Shown in pieces: positions 35,831-50,394 of a stretch of DNA of 64,000 nt. Source of the stretch: Erythrocercus mccallii (lineage: Eukaryota; Chordata; Aves; Passeriformes; Dicruridae); assembly GCA_013397435.1 (NCBI GenBank), contig VZRG01000030.1:1587601-1651600 (forward strand), read 5' to 3'. A program made the translations under genes and the position numbers. Below the pieces are notes generated by a model. The model did no database searches and was not told the origin of the DNA. It saw only the letters and a program-made list of their open reading frames with translations. Positions within the stretch are counted from its first letter, which is position 1. Each line of letters starts with the position of its first letter.

Positions 35831-37128
35831 TATAGATTACACTCTCAGGACCTGTTGCACTTAGATATAGTAAGGTAATCACTTCACAGAAACTTTAATT
35901 ACATTAAATATGAAATGCAACAGCAGCAACAAAAACAATAGAGCACAAAAAGTGCTCTATCTCCTTTGTGACTTCCCTTTCTGTACTGCTGAATTTTCAA
36001 TTCCTGACCTGTTATGCCTAAATTCTATGCCAAAGCTGGGTAAAAGCTCTCACTTGCTGGCTTCTTGCAGTGCCAATGATGAACACCTCCTCAAATTGAC
36101 ATTTTAAAAAGCAACTCAGCCTTGTATTGAAAATCTCCTCTTCAGATTTATGCCTGACTCCCACTCCCGTTTCCAGATACCAGTTCTCACAAACCTTTTT
36201 CGAACCTTGATACAAATCCATCCAGTGTGCCCAGAAGAAAGGGCAGAAAGAGAGACAGAAAATAGAACTACAAACACACCCAATTTCCTTAGAGTAAGAA
36301 ATTATTAATTTACAAATTTACACAATTTACTTCACACTTTAGTTCCTTCAGCTTACTTTCAGTTAAAATAATTACAAAGCAAGAGGCAACAATCATTGCA
36401 CTGAAACCACCATCGTTATGTTTCAGAGCTATTTTTCAAGAGGCATGAAAGGAAGGAAGGAGTGAAATGAATGCCACTGATGCAGGATACTCTGCCATTT
36501 CGGGAAGCCAAGACACACCTGTTTGCTCTCAGCATTCTCACCGATTTCTTCACATGCCAGACCCACAAACCATTTCTTAGGGGCTGCTGATGCTCTGCCA
36601 ACACCAGTAAATTAGAAGTGCCATGGGCAGCTTTCTAGCACAGAAGCTAAGCAGCATGAAGCAGCTGGTGCCCATGCCAGGGAACTCTCTTACCTTCGGG
36701 CCAATGCAAGCTGCTGATCTGCAGCCCTGCCCACGCACTGCAGCCGCTGCTCTCCACAACAGGACTGTCTGGCACACTTCAGTCTCCAAGAATGTCGGTG
36801 TCTTCACCTAAACTAAGATTACAGACTGCCCTTCTGTGCCTGAGATGGATTTTATTAAAACTCCAACATTCAGCAGTTGAAATCATACAATTTTGCTTAG
36901 ACATAAGCAATGTTCCATGTGTAATGTCTGAAAAAGTAATGTTTTCTTGCTATTCAGCCAAATGTCATCCACTTACAGAGTTTATTAGATTTAGTGGCAT
37001 CTTCCAAGAGAAAAAGAAAATATCTCATTACCTACCTTGTAATTGTTTTAATAGCTATTTGGGACAAATTTGCAAGAACTACAGCTTATTTGTAAAATAT
37101 TTTGCATATGGATTTTTTTTTTGTTCGT
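35831..37128. other. Gene-poor DNA
   Basis: Nothing supported. Several short frames overlap on both strands around 36420-36810 (a moderately GC-richer patch) without splice context or motifs. Confidence 0.4.
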
Positions 37129-37184
37129 GTTGATAGACAGATGATCACTGTAGGTACTTTCCAACTGAAGTATTCTATTCTGTT
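37129..37184 (+). mobile_element. CR1 LINE, 3'-terminal fragment
   Basis: The short segment GATGATCACTGTAGG, followed by CTTTCCAACTGAAGTATTCT, matches the 3' end of avian CR1 elements, which finish with tandem ATTCT-type octamers. Here the tail is ATTCTATTCTG. Only about 55 bp remain, so the copy is severely 5'-truncated. Confidence 0.65.
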
Positions 37185-40100
37185 TTTTCTTTTATTTTAA
37201 CACTGTAAAGAAGTATTGAAATGTGAACTCTGGACCTGGTCCTCCTCTAGTCTAGGGTTGCTCCCTGCAGCAATCCCATAAAAATTCGCTTTTCTCAGAA
37301 TAACAAGAAGTTGACCTTTCTATGAGCTGGAGGACAAGAACTGGAGAGAAAAATTATTTTAAAGAACTATTTTTTTTTAACTTCAGGAACCAGAGGATCC
37401 TCATTTAGCCAAAGCTGAAGAGCACAGCTGAATCAAATAAAAACAGAAAGAAGACCTGCCTGTCTTTTTATGATGGGAGCAGGGAATTAAAGGAAAATGC
37501 AATGGAACATTTATGGAAGCTCGCACTTATGCTTATGTGAGCATAAGCATCTGAGAGTGTAAGCAAATACTAATACAGTGGTTGAATATAGCTCTGTAAC
37601 CCTGATGGGCAACAATACAAAACCAGGAAATGCTCTAGGCAATGTCTATGTAAAACCCACATCAATTGCTCATATCAGTTGAAAAACAGAGATACATTTA
37701 AATTAGTGCCAGTTTGTGAGCAGGCCTTTGGTTGAATTCCATTTGCATTTCATAGAGAAAAACAAAAGCTTTCTGGGCCTGATTCTCCATAGACTTGCAC
37801 CCAAGTGGCTGCCTATACACTTGTACTGTGTAGGTTATTACTATAGAGTGGCTCAGTATCGTAAGTATTTACAGATCCTTGTGTGACTAGAAATATATTC
37901 CTAAAATGCAGAATACTAGGAGGAAGGAAAGCCAGCATCCAGAAGCCAATCTGCATGTGTGCCGTGTTCCCCTCTTGCTTTTCCTTACCCACTCCTCTCC
38001 TGGGACCACAGCTAAGCTGCTCCAGGCTGGACATGCCAAAAGGAGCCAATTTATCACAACCAGCCCATCTAAACTCATGGCCTGAATTTTCTATTTTCCA
38101 TGGAGTATAACTGTTCTAAAAATACCTTGACTGCACTTCATTTGCTTGTCTCTCCTCCTGCCAGTATAATAGCCTGGAAGGCCCAGGGGTTTTCAAGTGG
38201 CCTTTTCCCCTTTTTCATGCATTAAAGGCTGCCCCTTCATTTCTCTCACCTGTTTGTGAACAATCACTTCAGCCTCAGCCAAGCACACAGAAACCAGCAC
38301 TGAGCCAGGGCATATTTGCCTTGGGTCAGGCAAACAGGGTCTGTGTGGCCACCCCTGGTCTGGGGCAGGATGAAAGGCCATCCAGGCCCCCTCACGGTTT
38401 GGTGACACCCCAGCCAACCCTCCCTTCCTTTGGGAACAATTACAGAGAGTCACCCAAAAGTGGCTACAAATAAACCTCTTTCCCTTAGCTGAGAGAGGCT
38501 GCTTTCTCACGTCCAGCACTCGGGACCTGTTTTCTGCTGTCACTTACACTGGTGGGAGCCCAGGGCACTGTTGTGGCAGGAAATCGCCCAGGACTTTCTC
38601 TGGGCGCAGGACTTGGCTTCCTGGCATCTAACCCAGACTAGGAAGTTGTTCATATGCGGGTTTTATCTTAAATAAAGAACGAGAACAATTATACTTGTGT
38701 GTTTTCATGTTTGCTCTGTTAATGGGTAATTTCAACTTTCTTTCATGCTCTCCTTGCCAGCTCTGCACACTGCACAACAATTAATCTAAATCCTCCAAAA
38801 GACATCAGCTGGTGGTTGAATTCTGGGAAAAAGTAATTTTAAGAATGGAGGACGTTTATAGAGACAACATCTGCCCAGACAGTAAAGGTGGAAATGAACA
38901 TGCTTTTAATGGCAGTGGAATAAATCTGTTCTAGTAAAACATGGGTGCCAAACCTTCCTGTCAGCCTACACAAAAGCATGAAACAGGCCTGAGCCACCTT
39001 CCTCTGTGTAGGATGTCCTCTCATCAGAGAGGTTCACTGCAAGCTACTCTTGGCTCCTGCTTGGAGAATGTAGCTGTCAGGTGCAAAGACAGAAAGCAGA
39101 AAGAAATTTTGCTTATCCAAGCCCTTTTCCAGCCTACAGCCAAAAGATACTGCCTGACGTCATCCAGTATACTGTGGGCCAAAGGCAAGAGCTCCACATT
39201 ATGTATTGTAGAGTTCCACACAGCACAGTTCACTCAAGCCTCACTGTAAGAAGAGGGACTGGTATTATACTGGACAGGAGGCTGAAGCCCTCTTCTGATC
39301 AAAAGAAAAGCATTCATCTTATCAAATCAGCCATCTCTTCCTCTCACATTAGAAGCCACCTAAAAAGCCTCAGCCTTATAGCTTAAATCTTTTAACTCAA
39401 ATCTAGCTTGTCATCTGCATCCTTGTCACAGGAGGAATGTGCAGCCTTGACAATGACATCAGCTGAAAGGACTCAGCTGAAGCAGTCCAAGAAATGGGCA
39501 TTGGCAAGCTCATTCTTCACCACTGGAGATGAAGATATCAGACAAATGTGGCAGCTCTGCCACCTCTGTGGCATGGGGCCAAAACTTGTACCTTCTCTCT
39601 TGAGCCAAAACAGAAAGCAACCCACACATTAGGGGTGAGTGATGGGGAGGAGAAAGGTCCTTTACACAAACACCAATAAAGTTGCTGATGATGTTACATT
39701 GTCTATGTGATGAATACAACCATGAGTCCAGACATCAGGAAAAAGTGGTTCTGATGATCAGTTACTTGAGTGTCTGGTGTGAGCCCTTCTGAGAAGAGGA
39801 AAAAAGCTGTATCATGTCAAAACATCAAATGGAGTATCACTTAAGAACACCTGCCTCATGCTAAGAAAACTAAAAAAGGTATATTAAAATTAAACCAAAA
39901 GATGTTAAAGTTTCATCTCAAAACACTCTCTAGCCATTTTCTTTTTTTTTTTTCAAGCCAAATAACCTTCTTTGAAAGAAAAAATAACTTCTGATTCCTG
40001 TTCCATCACTAGAATCATGGGGAAAAAATAAAATCATGGGAAAATAAAAGGATCAAAATCTCATCTTCTTCATTTACTGCAAATTGTCTTAGAAGACTGG

Positions 40101-43100
40101 ATAGACCACTCCTCATTTATACAACTGCTTCTTTAACTTGTAGTAATACTGCCAGAATTTACCAATGCTACGTTTTTCTAAGCTGTTCAATGATTGGGGG
40201 TCAGGTAATACACTTTTAGTATTTACAAATAAAACTTTAAGCCATATTGTCAAATATACAGGATAAAGTCCTAGTTTCCTATTCTGTAATTCCACCTAAA
40301 AAGCATACTACTTCTTTTTTCTTTCAAACTGTTTCATTGTCCAGGTTATCATTTGGTAAATAGGCTCTAAATTTGTAAAAGACATTACATTAAAAAAAAT
40401 CTAGTATGGAACTGTGTCCTAATTTATATTACAAACATGGCAATTTAGACAGCAACTTACATGCCCAGAACAGGCAAATTCAAAGATAAAATGATTGCAG
40501 GTATACCTATGCACAAAAAAAATTTCTGGATTTAAGATTAGAAGAGAGCAAGGGTCACCACATTTTTCATTGCTGTAGAAGAAGGATGTTATTTTTGTGC
40601 CTTGCAATATAAATGAGCTTAGTAGGCCCAACATGTGAAATGCCTTCTGGACAGAACTGACTTTATGAAAAGATGGATGGAGCTACTGAGTTCATAATCA
40701 TACGGCTGCTTCTGACTTCTCCCCAGACCATGTACTACTTAGGAAAAGAATGCAAACTGTAAATTAAACCCTCACTTATCCTCAGCAACCTGACAGTCTG
40801 GCCCAAGAAATACTGCTTAGTCTGGCAGACTGGGAGAGCCACGTGTGCATCGCACGGAGGTGTGAGGAACGCAGCCCACCCCGGCTCATCTCGCAGGGCA
40901 CAGCTGCAAGGGGAACTGTACACAAAGAGGGGAAATAAGTGGCCTTGAGGGGAGGAGGTGAGAAGGGGCCTAAAGCAAAAATGGGAGATACTTTGGTTTC
41001 CTTCATATCCTGATGCTGTTTCAGCCAAGCGTTTTTCATTGCCAACTTATATGAAAAGTGTTTTTTTACCAAAATAGTTTTCAGATGTCAGAATCAATCC
41101 CTTTGATTAACATAATTAAAACTAGGTCTGAGTCTTTTCAAGCATTCTTTATCACTGTCCTTTAAACCTGCCCTTTTTGTGTTTTCAGTTTACAGCACTT
41201 TTGCACAGGGACATAATGAGCTGGAAGGGAAGGTGTTCTAGCAAGACTGGGGCAAACACCAAAGGAGTTTCTTCTAAGTGTTTTCATCTTCCTTATCTCT
41301 GTGTCACTCTTCAACTTACACACCCCCGAACATTCTCACTCCCTTTATGCCACTTAGTTTCTGTGTGGAACATCAAAAACCTGGATACCTTGAACAAAAT
41401 TCTTTCCTTTAGCTCTCTGGCTTCCCCCTTACCAGAAGCACCAGGTCCCTTAACCTGACACAGAACTTTCCTAGCCTAGAAGCTCTGTCTGAATGATTAA
41501 TATCTCTCTCCTCTTTCTATGTCCTCTCTATCTTTCTATGGTCCCTTTCCACCCTGTTATTCCCATGATATACAGGTGTGTATGAATTCCTTCACAAATT
41601 TACAGTAAAATGAAAGGATCATCCCAAGCTCTCCTTGTGTTTACAAGGGTGTTAAACACCATTTTTCTCAACTGAGAAGTTACAAAGAACTATGACACTG
41701 GATGGGCATGTTCCTAAACCTGGGTTCAAATGTAAACCTTGCCAGGAAGCCATCTGACTGAAGAATACTGCAGGAAAGGCAAGGAGCAATCCCACCACCA
41801 TGGGGCACAACTAGTCTAGCAAAACCACAGTGAAGCCACAGCTTGACAGGCAAAAATGCTCTTACGCTGCCAGAACATTTCTTTTCTGGGAACATTTATC
41901 AGTAAAAGAATTATTTTGCCTTTGTATAAGCATTTCAACCACAAGGAATGAGGCAGCAGGTTTCCTGCCACAGCAGATCATGGCAACTGCCTGCACTGCT
42001 GTCCTGTAGAAGCACAGCTGAGGGAGGAATCACTTTGGATGGCACAGTCTGGGTAGCACTGTGTGAAAGCACAAGTGTTTTGTTTAACTGTAACATAAGT
42101 TACTTGTCTTTTTCAGCTGCTCAAATCCTTTGCTTAGAGAAACCAGGGCCAGCTGCTCCATAATGGCTCTTAAAAAAGCACCAGAAGGCAGACTTTTGGA
42201 AGACACCACTCTAAAGTAAAAAAAAAAAAAAACAAACACCAAACCATAATCAGAATTTTACTGGTAATATGTGAAAGAAATAAAAGTGGCTCCACTTTAA
42301 GTTTTCCAACACTTGGGTACTCAGTTTGCAGAGTAGCATTTATCTCTATTTTTTAAAAATTTATTAGCATCACAGTACTCATACATTTGTGAAAGACATT
42401 TTATACTATAGGCAGAGTAATCTATGCTCCAGATCTACTGAAGGCAATTGAGACACCTCTGTAGAAATCAAGGGAGCAGCTTTAAAACTAATACTCCTTT
42501 CCCTTATTTCATCTATCTTGATTCAACAGGCAAATTCAGATTAATGGAAGAGCTGTAGTAAACCAAGTCCGTATTTACAGGATTGTTGCAAAAATTAGGG
42601 TACAAACAAACGTACAGGTGTGAAAAAATAGGGAAAGGTTAAGAGAGGATCAAGATAGCAAAAGCCAAGAACAAAATCTCCTTATTTCAATGACTTTAAA
42701 GAGGATCAAAATGAGCAAGTGATACAGAAATTATCAAACCAAAAGTCAAGATATTTCTCATCCTAAGCCAAAGAATAATGTCCTTGAATAATCATGCTGT
42801 ATAAGAGTCACTCATGAAAACCACTTGTTCACACGTTGGGCAAATTAATCAGACTCTCTGCATATTCTGGCATAGAGACTTCGTTTTTATTTAAATAATT
42901 GAAAAATTACTTTGGATTTTAGTATTTTCTATGTCTTTTCAAAATGTAGTTCAATTTTCCTTTTTCTAGGGACTGGGATGCTTTTGGTTTAACAAGCAGA
43001 AAAAAAACTGTGAGAGAAGAATTACACTAAAGGGACAATGCCATATTACTGGGCTTGATTCTCAAGTGACACAAATGAGCACTGATCCATTGATGCTAAT

Positions 43101-44929
43101 GAGTTACACACTTCTACAACACTTAAAGATTTGGCTTCTTTTCTTGCTGCCTTCTTGCTGTTACTTTTTGCAATCAGTTTTGGTTTGGGGCTTCCTTTCC
43201 TTCCTCCCCCCAACTAAACTGCCTAAATATTCAGCTACGACCAAGCGTGTAAGAAACTCAAGTTTTTGATTTTATATCCTCAGGTTTTCTTTTGAGCTGT
43301 TAACTATTACAGCCCACTGGAAACAGCAGCCAAAAGTTTTCACGGTCCTGTTGGTTCTGTAATTTATTCTTTCACCTTCCAGTCTGAGAAAGATGATATG
43401 AAAATATTAGATTAGTTAATACTCAAATCCAAGAACAAATCAAAGATAGCAAATACCTCGATAAATCTTAGAAGATGTCCTAGAGATATGATTAGGAATG
43501 TGAGAAAAACCCTAAAACATACTAAGCTTCCCCTTCAAGATGGGGTAAATCTGTTTATTCTTCCCTTTTCTCTTTTCTGAGCATCATCTTTCCATTCAGA
43601 GGAAAGTAACTCTTTTTTCTTACTGATCAAAAGCCTTCAGGAATTACAGAAAAGGGCTCCCACATTAGTTAGATGTGCTTTTCCTGAGATCAGTCTGCAA
43701 AGTGGAAAATCTGCCTGGCTACATGTTAAAGACATTTTGAACCCATCCTCTTTCCCCCTCTCTGCAGTACCTGGTCAGCACAGATTAAATGTTTGGAACT
43801 CTATACCTAAATCTTGGTCTTCTACACTGTGTAAAGTTTCCTTCAGATCTCAGTAGCTTCCAAACTCCATTACTGATAAAGGAGAGCTTCAGATAGCGTT
43901 ATCTAGGTTGGTAACACAAAATAGCATGAGATATACTCTGTGGACAGTGCACCTGCAAGGTGTATGAGCCAAATGCATATGGGAGAGATACATAGGTGAA
44001 ACAGAGCTGAAACCAGAGTCAGTGGTAATCAAGGAATTAGATTTATGTCTCCAGACAAAGTGCTCTGCACTTCAATGAAAGCTTCTCCCTTATTGTCTGG
44101 TCTGCCTCTGAGGGCATCTCAAACACTGTCTGAAACCTGCTAGAGAACTGGCTCTCAAACACAGCTTTATCACAAATTGATTTAGGTCTTTGCAACCATG
44201 TTATGTTTGTTTATATCAAACTGTACACTCCTGTGAACAGAGGACAAATACCTAAACATTGTTACAGTAATAAATAATTGCTAAATTGAGATAGAGGTAT
44301 TTTTTCTCTGACGTCTGTGTTGTTCTCTAGGATTACTGAAACTAAAATTCCCTTGACACCACTCAAAAGAAACCCCAACACCACAACCCAGTGTAGGAGA
44401 AGCAGAAGATTTAAGATTATAGGATTACGATGTTCTTACTATTCTAATTCCTTCTTCATCAGTAATGTGTACATGTGGATATTCACCACAAACTATTCGC
44501 TGTCCTAGTTAAAAACAGTGGTTTCACTCCTTCTTCCCAGCAGGGAGGTGTTCACACCACAGCTGATCCTAACAAGCTCTCTTGTTAGGGAAACCAAGAA
44601 CAGGATAAGCAAAAGGTCTGAGACACTGACCTCGATAGTTTTCTTTTAGTCCCTTTGGATTAGAAGAAAAAAACACAAAAACCACTAAACCAGACAGCAG
44701 CTGTATCACATACAGAGAGAGGACTTTTCTGTATGGAAGTCCTGAGCATGCAAGGTTTCATTCTTCTTCATCTTCAACACACATCCCACAAAAAAATGAG
44801 ATTTATAAGAGAAATGGGCATTTTAGGAAAACAAATGTTTATAAATAAACTGGCATTATCTGTAGTATTTTTCAAATGTTCAACCATGCAAAGCCTTGCA
44901 GTAAGCAAAAGTCCTAGACATGGTTATTG
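37185..44929. other. Gene-poor DNA
   Basis: No supported gene, RNA gene or recognisable transposon. A small perfect hairpin (9-bp stem, 4-nt loop) lies at 37529-37550. A moderately CpG-containing patch at about 40830-40915 keeps two overlapping minus frames open but shows no motif. A pyrimidine-rich stretch spans about 41280-41570. A poly-A run lies near 42216-42231. Confidence 0.4.
37529..37550. repeat. Perfect small hairpin, 9-bp stem and 4-nt loop
   Basis: ATGCTTATG, TGAG, CATAAGCAT. It is not followed by a T-run and is too short for a miRNA precursor. Confidence 0.7.
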
Positions 44930-44935
44930 CATAGT

Positions 44936-45003
44936 TTTTTTAGATAATAAATATATATTGTATATCATATATCATTTATTATATATTATGTATAAATAAT
45001 ATA
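44936..45003. repeat. AT-rich, TATA-type low-complexity tract
   Basis: Irregular TATAT, TATCAT and TTATTA units run for nearly 70 bp with almost no G or C. It contains many self-complementary blocks and could extrude structure. Confidence 0.75.
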
Positions 45004-45005
45004 TC

Positions 45006-47340
45006 TTGAAAAAATCTGTAGACTTTCCAAATTCAGAAAACAATATTCAAAGAAAATGTAACTTTAGGAGCCTAAGAGGACTAAGGAATAGTCTCAAGTA
45101 CAAGATAATTTGCAGTGTGGCAGTTGATGTCCAAGGATGTCCACTTAAAAGCAAAATAAAGTTTTGGTCAGTATTCTTTTTTTTCCTTCCAGTAGCTGGG
45201 AAACAAAGCACAAAACAAATGACAAGTAAACATTCAGCCACAGGAAGCCATTAACAACAGTGGGCACCAATTAGGGCCCAGCAGGTATCCTTTACACCGC
45301 CTGGTGCTCTAGCTCCTCCTCAAATACTTTGGCATAACACTCACAAACTCAGGCTTAGGAAACAACAGGCTCTTTCATTTACTCTGCAATTTGTAGCCAC
45401 ATATTCCTGCTGATAGGCCCATAAACCTGTTTGTAGTCTTCTTCTGTTTCCCTTCAAGTTTGTGTCATTAGAAACTACAATTACTGTCTGTCCAAAGAGA
45501 ATACTCTTCAGGAAAGAAAATAAAATTGTGATACTGTGATCCTTTTCCTCTTTGTCTCTCTCTCACTCCTTTTCAACTTTTCTTTTGGAGGAGAATGCAT
45601 AACACAATGGCTGATGTCAGGCAAATGGGCTCACCGAGAAAAATATGTGTGAATTCGCAGATTTTTGCAACAAGGACATTATTTTTTCAAACCACAAATT
45701 TTCCAGTAGAACAGAGTGAAAAGCACATTGTTCTCAAAAGTAAGTCAAACTTTGCAAGAATTAAAAAAGAGCAAAAAATATATTCTACTTCAGCCACACC
45801 ATTGCACAAAGCATCGCACAAATACAGTTTTGAGATCCTTACATCAACTGTAAAATATTTTGTATCTCTTATCCAAAAAACCTCAAAAAATTACCCAAGC
45901 CTTTTAAAGTCAATCACAGATTGTACCTTGCTTCTTCCCTTAGGAAGCACAGAGTTTTACTGAAATATGACACAAAATAAGATTCTCACCCTTACATTGA
46001 AATTGTAAGATAGAAAATAACAAAGCAGGTTGTCATCTCCCAAACCAAGATTTTACCAGCTTGTCACTGAAATATTTTTTTTAGTGACACTGAAATGTCA
46101 CTCTTTTTCTGAAATGAAAAAGTACTTTCATGCCATTTTATATTATGACATTTATTTATTATAGCACTGCAAAAAGCAGAGGAAAGTCAGAGTCCAGCCC
46201 AGAGAACTGAGAGATCTTGGTGAGTGTCACGATACAAAACAATATGGATGAAACAACCCATTCAACGCCACTAAACCAACCTTTGCTTTACAACCATCCA
46301 CAGCCAGGGTCCTCTCATGTGCCATTTCTGTTTCTATCATCACTGTAGATGCAAGTGAACCAAAATATCATCAGTTGAAGTTCAATGGTTTCTTGATGCT
46401 TTTGGCATTACAAGACGACAAGGAAAGCAGACCAAAACTGTGCTAATTCACAGCTCTCCATATTTCTCTTTGATTTTCCTTCATTTTTAATAAATTTTTT
46501 CCACTTTTTGCCATTTCAAAAAAATCAAAGCAAACATCAGGAAATGAGTAGTTTACTTTCTAGTTGCACTAAATGTTAAATCCCCAGTTTTTAGCAAAGG
46601 TGTGCCCAGTTACCCATCTCCTTGCTCCCTGCACTGCCTCTGCTGACAGTTCTCACTGAAGCTCCCAACTCATGCTGCTCCAGCAGCATGACAGAGTGGT
46701 GCAGCCTCTGCATGCAACAGCCCCCACAGCCAGCACTGAAAATCATCTGTGGCAGAGGGATAAACTCTACAACAGAATTCCCAGAACACCTAGCCAATGA
46801 GTTTTGAGGAATAACCAGATGTAAACCTTGAGCCTAGTGTCATGTGTCTCAGTACTGCCCTACAGGTGTGGGGTGTAGAAGTGTCCTTATCATGACCAGA
46901 TATTGGCAGCCTAGAATCCAGAAAGATCATTGACAAACAGCCCACAGTCCTTGTGTGTACCCAGAGCTCACCTATCCGGTGTTCATGGCATGGGAAGTGT
47001 CTAGGAGCCACTGAGGACTGCATCAGCCCTGAGTCCTCGCTGCTGCTGCTTGGCAGCTCGGCACTTCAAGGAGACCATGTGGCCACCAAGGTAAAGAAAT
47101 TCAGTACCTGTCTGATTCCTCTTGGCTCAGAAGGGAACTGAGTGCTGAAGGCTCCACCTCACTGTTTCCTGGCATGCTGGGACAGGAGCACTGCGTGACA
47201 GAAGTGAATGAAACAATCCAGGCACTGATATTCCTCAGCAATACAGAATAATGACACATGAGGAAGCCTGAGTACAAGAAGCCAAACCAGCTTGCCCATT
47301 TCCACAGATCTAGACTTACCAAAGAACTGGACTGAGTGGA
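45006..47340. other. Gene-poor DNA
   Basis: No supported gene. A 122-codon plus frame at 45595-45963 has no recognisable domain. A small perfect hairpin lies at 46670-46691 (TCATGCTGC, loop TCCA, GCAGCATGA). An AAG|GTAAAG donor-like site at about 47089-47097 lies in a slightly GC-richer patch, but the upstream acceptor candidates are weak. Confidence 0.4.
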
Positions 47341-47558
47341 AATATAGGTTGGATATTAGGAAAAATTTTTCATGGAAAGAGTGATAAAGTATTGGAATGG
47401 TTTGCCCAGGGAGGTGGAGTCATCATCCCCAGATGTTTAAAAAAAGACTGGATGTGGCACTCGGTGCCATGGTTTAGTTGAGGTGTTAGGGCATGGATTG
47501 GACTCGATCATCTTAAAGGTCTCTTCCAACCTAGTTATTCTGTAAATTCTGTGAATCC
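47341..47558 (+). mobile_element. CR1 LINE, 5'-truncated 3' end
   Basis: About 220 bp match the CR1 3' region: a TTGGATATTAGGAA block, TTTGCCCAGGGAGGTGG, a GACTGGATGTGGCACT block, GGACTCGATCATCTTAAAGG and CTTCCAACCTAGTTATTCTG. It ends in the family's degenerate ATTCTGT/AATTCTGTG octamer tail. It is 5'-truncated, as nearly all CR1 copies are, and lacks poly-A and a target duplication, which is normal for CR1. It holds the end of the coding region and the 3' UTR only and has no coding capacity. Confidence 0.93.
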
Positions 47559-50388
47559 AGTGACTCTGCTGATGTGCTGCTCCATGTACACGTGTGAACT
47601 CAAACATCCTCCTCCACAACTAAAAGACTATGACTACTGTGGACATTTACAGAGTTCTCAGAATGAGGTTTATTTATTTAATTTGAGATTAGCCTACACT
47701 GGCCTTTCCCAGGTACCAAACTGGTTGGGCAGTTTCGTCCATTACAATGAGAGCTTTCCTGTTCCTCTGTGGAAAGAGAGCAGTTGTGCCTGTGTAATTT
47801 ACCTGCGTACACATATTTCAGTTTTGTCTTGATACTTCTCAGAAAGAAATTTGGGACACAAAATAACACACCTAAATACTGATCATCTAAGTGCACACAA
47901 ATCAATACACAAAACACCAGCTAATAAGAAAGGTGTTATTTGCACAACTGAGTTGCTTATATATATAAAAGCAATCCTTTCAGCACTAAGAATATATCTT
48001 TGAAACTACATCTTATACTCTAAGGTCAAAAGAGGTAGTGCCCCTGCTCTACAGCTACCTAGAAATCAGGTGGCTGGTCCAAGCCAGTCATCTAGGCTCC
48101 TTCTGTAGTCAAGTAAGAGAGATAAGTGTCTCCAGATTGCCATTTATCCCATTTTAGGATAGGTGAGTAAAACAGGTGAGATGAATCCCTGGCATGGTAT
48201 CTGCTGGGGGAGGGTGAGGAATTACTTCCTAGATTACTCCCTTAGGAGAGATACTTAACTTTTAGCAGCTAATGTTGAGAGGACTCCCATGCTACAAGAT
48301 TAGGGAGGATTATAAAGATTCACACACTTGTGAAAATTCCCATTATATTGGGTTTACAAAGAAAGTCAAAATTTAAATTTCTTATGCAAACAAAATAGTC
48401 TTACACGCTCCATCATTCAAACTGTAGATCACTACATCTATTATAGTCACAGATTTGTGGAAATTTTGTGTGTTTTCATAAAGAAATAATGCTGTTCTAT
48501 TTTCACAAGAAAATGAGGTTCACATCCTGAATATTAAGAAATTGTCTGTTGCAAATCTGTTAGCCATTTAAACATGACAGAGATACAGAAAAAAACATTT
48601 AGTGGGAGCATGTTACCAAGTAAAAGACATCTGTCAGTGCTGCCAAAGAGGAAAGGTGGGAATATCATCATTCCTGAGATCAGAAATGAAACTTAACCCA
48701 GAGAAGGAACTTGTTTAGCTCACTGCTTCCATTCACCTGACACAGCAGTGTCAATTAGAGACAACAGTTTTTCCACATCTGCTGTTCTTCAGGAGTTCAA
48801 GGTTCTATTTAGGCTTTGCACAGCATCCATGCAAGCTCTCATCAGTAGTATCTCTCAACGGTGCCTCCTGCACTACTGAAACCAGTGATGTTATTTCTTT
48901 TTCTCCATGCCAGCTAAGTGTGTGTTAGCATTTACTGCCTATAAATGCGGGTCATTCCACACAGGCAAATATCTCAGAACAAAAAACCTTCTCAGAACAA
49001 CTGGGCACAGTTTGCAAGTTCTTTTAAACCACTAATAATTACATCAAATAGGGGAAAATATTTAATACTTTGATGAGATTCACACCTGACATTCTTGCAA
49101 GGCTAACTCTTAAAGAAATTGGAAAATTCAGACTCTTACTAGCAACATATATGTTCTTCAGTCACAGTTCTTCCCTGCGTGGAAAAAACAATGTGCTACT
49201 TCACAAGCCCTGAATAAACTAAACCCAGAAATAGGTTGAGAAAGGGGCAGACATTGCATTTACTGTTTTTCTCTGTTCACTTTCTACTGTCACCCCCTTT
49301 AGGATTTGCTCTTCTCACGTCAATTATTTAAAAAATGGGGAGAAAGCATAAAGACATGATTAAACGAGCATGATTAAAAGTGGCTCTAAATTCTAGGAGT
49401 CAGAACCTGATGTCAGAAAGCAAGAAAAATGTAGGCATGAGATCTGCCCTTCTCTGCATTGCTGTGGCTAATTGAAAAGATTCACAGATATCTACCAGCA
49501 CTATGTAGATATCCAGGTGTTGAAAAGCAACTGTCACAGTCACAACTGAAACATCAGCCTACACACAGTGATTCACATCTTGTGTTCCTTCAAATATAAC
49601 TATAACCCTGTCATGCTAACAATCCCATGCAAGTCCAAAGTAGGTGAGGAGGGGTACAAAAACTTTCATTTCCTACTTACTTTACAACCATTTCACCTGT
49701 CTTGTCCTGGAGTCTGGTGCTGCATTCCAGTAATGCAAGCACTGGGAAGGCCATAGAGGTGTGAAAGGACCGTAAAACAGGAACACCAGGAGACACCATG
49801 GAGATCATCAGGTCACACCCCACGGTTTTACAGCCCCAGTTTGCAGCCATGCCAGCTCACAGACAGCCAAAGCCTGGCCTTCTGCAGGCAGTGAAAGGAG
49901 CAAAGCAGTGGCTCTGCTGGATAGACCCACTTGCTTCCACTCTCCATAACCCATCTCATAGGTCCATTCCCACACGGAGCAGCTGTGAGATTTGAGTTCA
50001 CACAGGTGGTGAATTTGAAGCATTAAAACATGTCTTTTGGTGCACTGCTTTAATACAGACAAACTTTATGGGATTTTTTTTGGACAACCTGGTACATCCA
50101 ACAGAGAAACAGATGCAGGTCCTCCGTTAGATGAGAATCCAATGCTCAGTTTCTATTGCAGTCACTTTTCCCCTCTTCCTCTTCAATATTCTCCAAATTA
50201 TTTTCTTCTGGGGAAAGCATCTGAGAAAAATTCCAAAATTGCATCTTTTAGTCCTACACACTTTCATTTTTTAATACAGTCTAGCATAACAAAGCCTGCA
50301 AACTTTAATTTTTTTGCACAAAATAAGTAGCTGTTGAGATTAAAAATTAGTGATTATCTGCTAATATACCAATGCATACTTTAGCTTG
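47559..50388. other. Gene-poor DNA
   Basis: Nothing supported. Short frames on both strands around 49568-50062 have no motif or splice context. Confidence 0.4.
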
Positions 50389-50394
50389 CATACC

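Noticed and set aside
41716..41735. GGGTTCAAATGT resembling a tRNA T-arm
   Set aside because: No matching acceptor stem, D-arm or anticodon arm can be folded around it.
47089..47097. Strong donor-like AAG|GTAAAG on the plus strand
   Set aside because: No convincing acceptor and open frame of exon length lie upstream; isolated donor matches are common.
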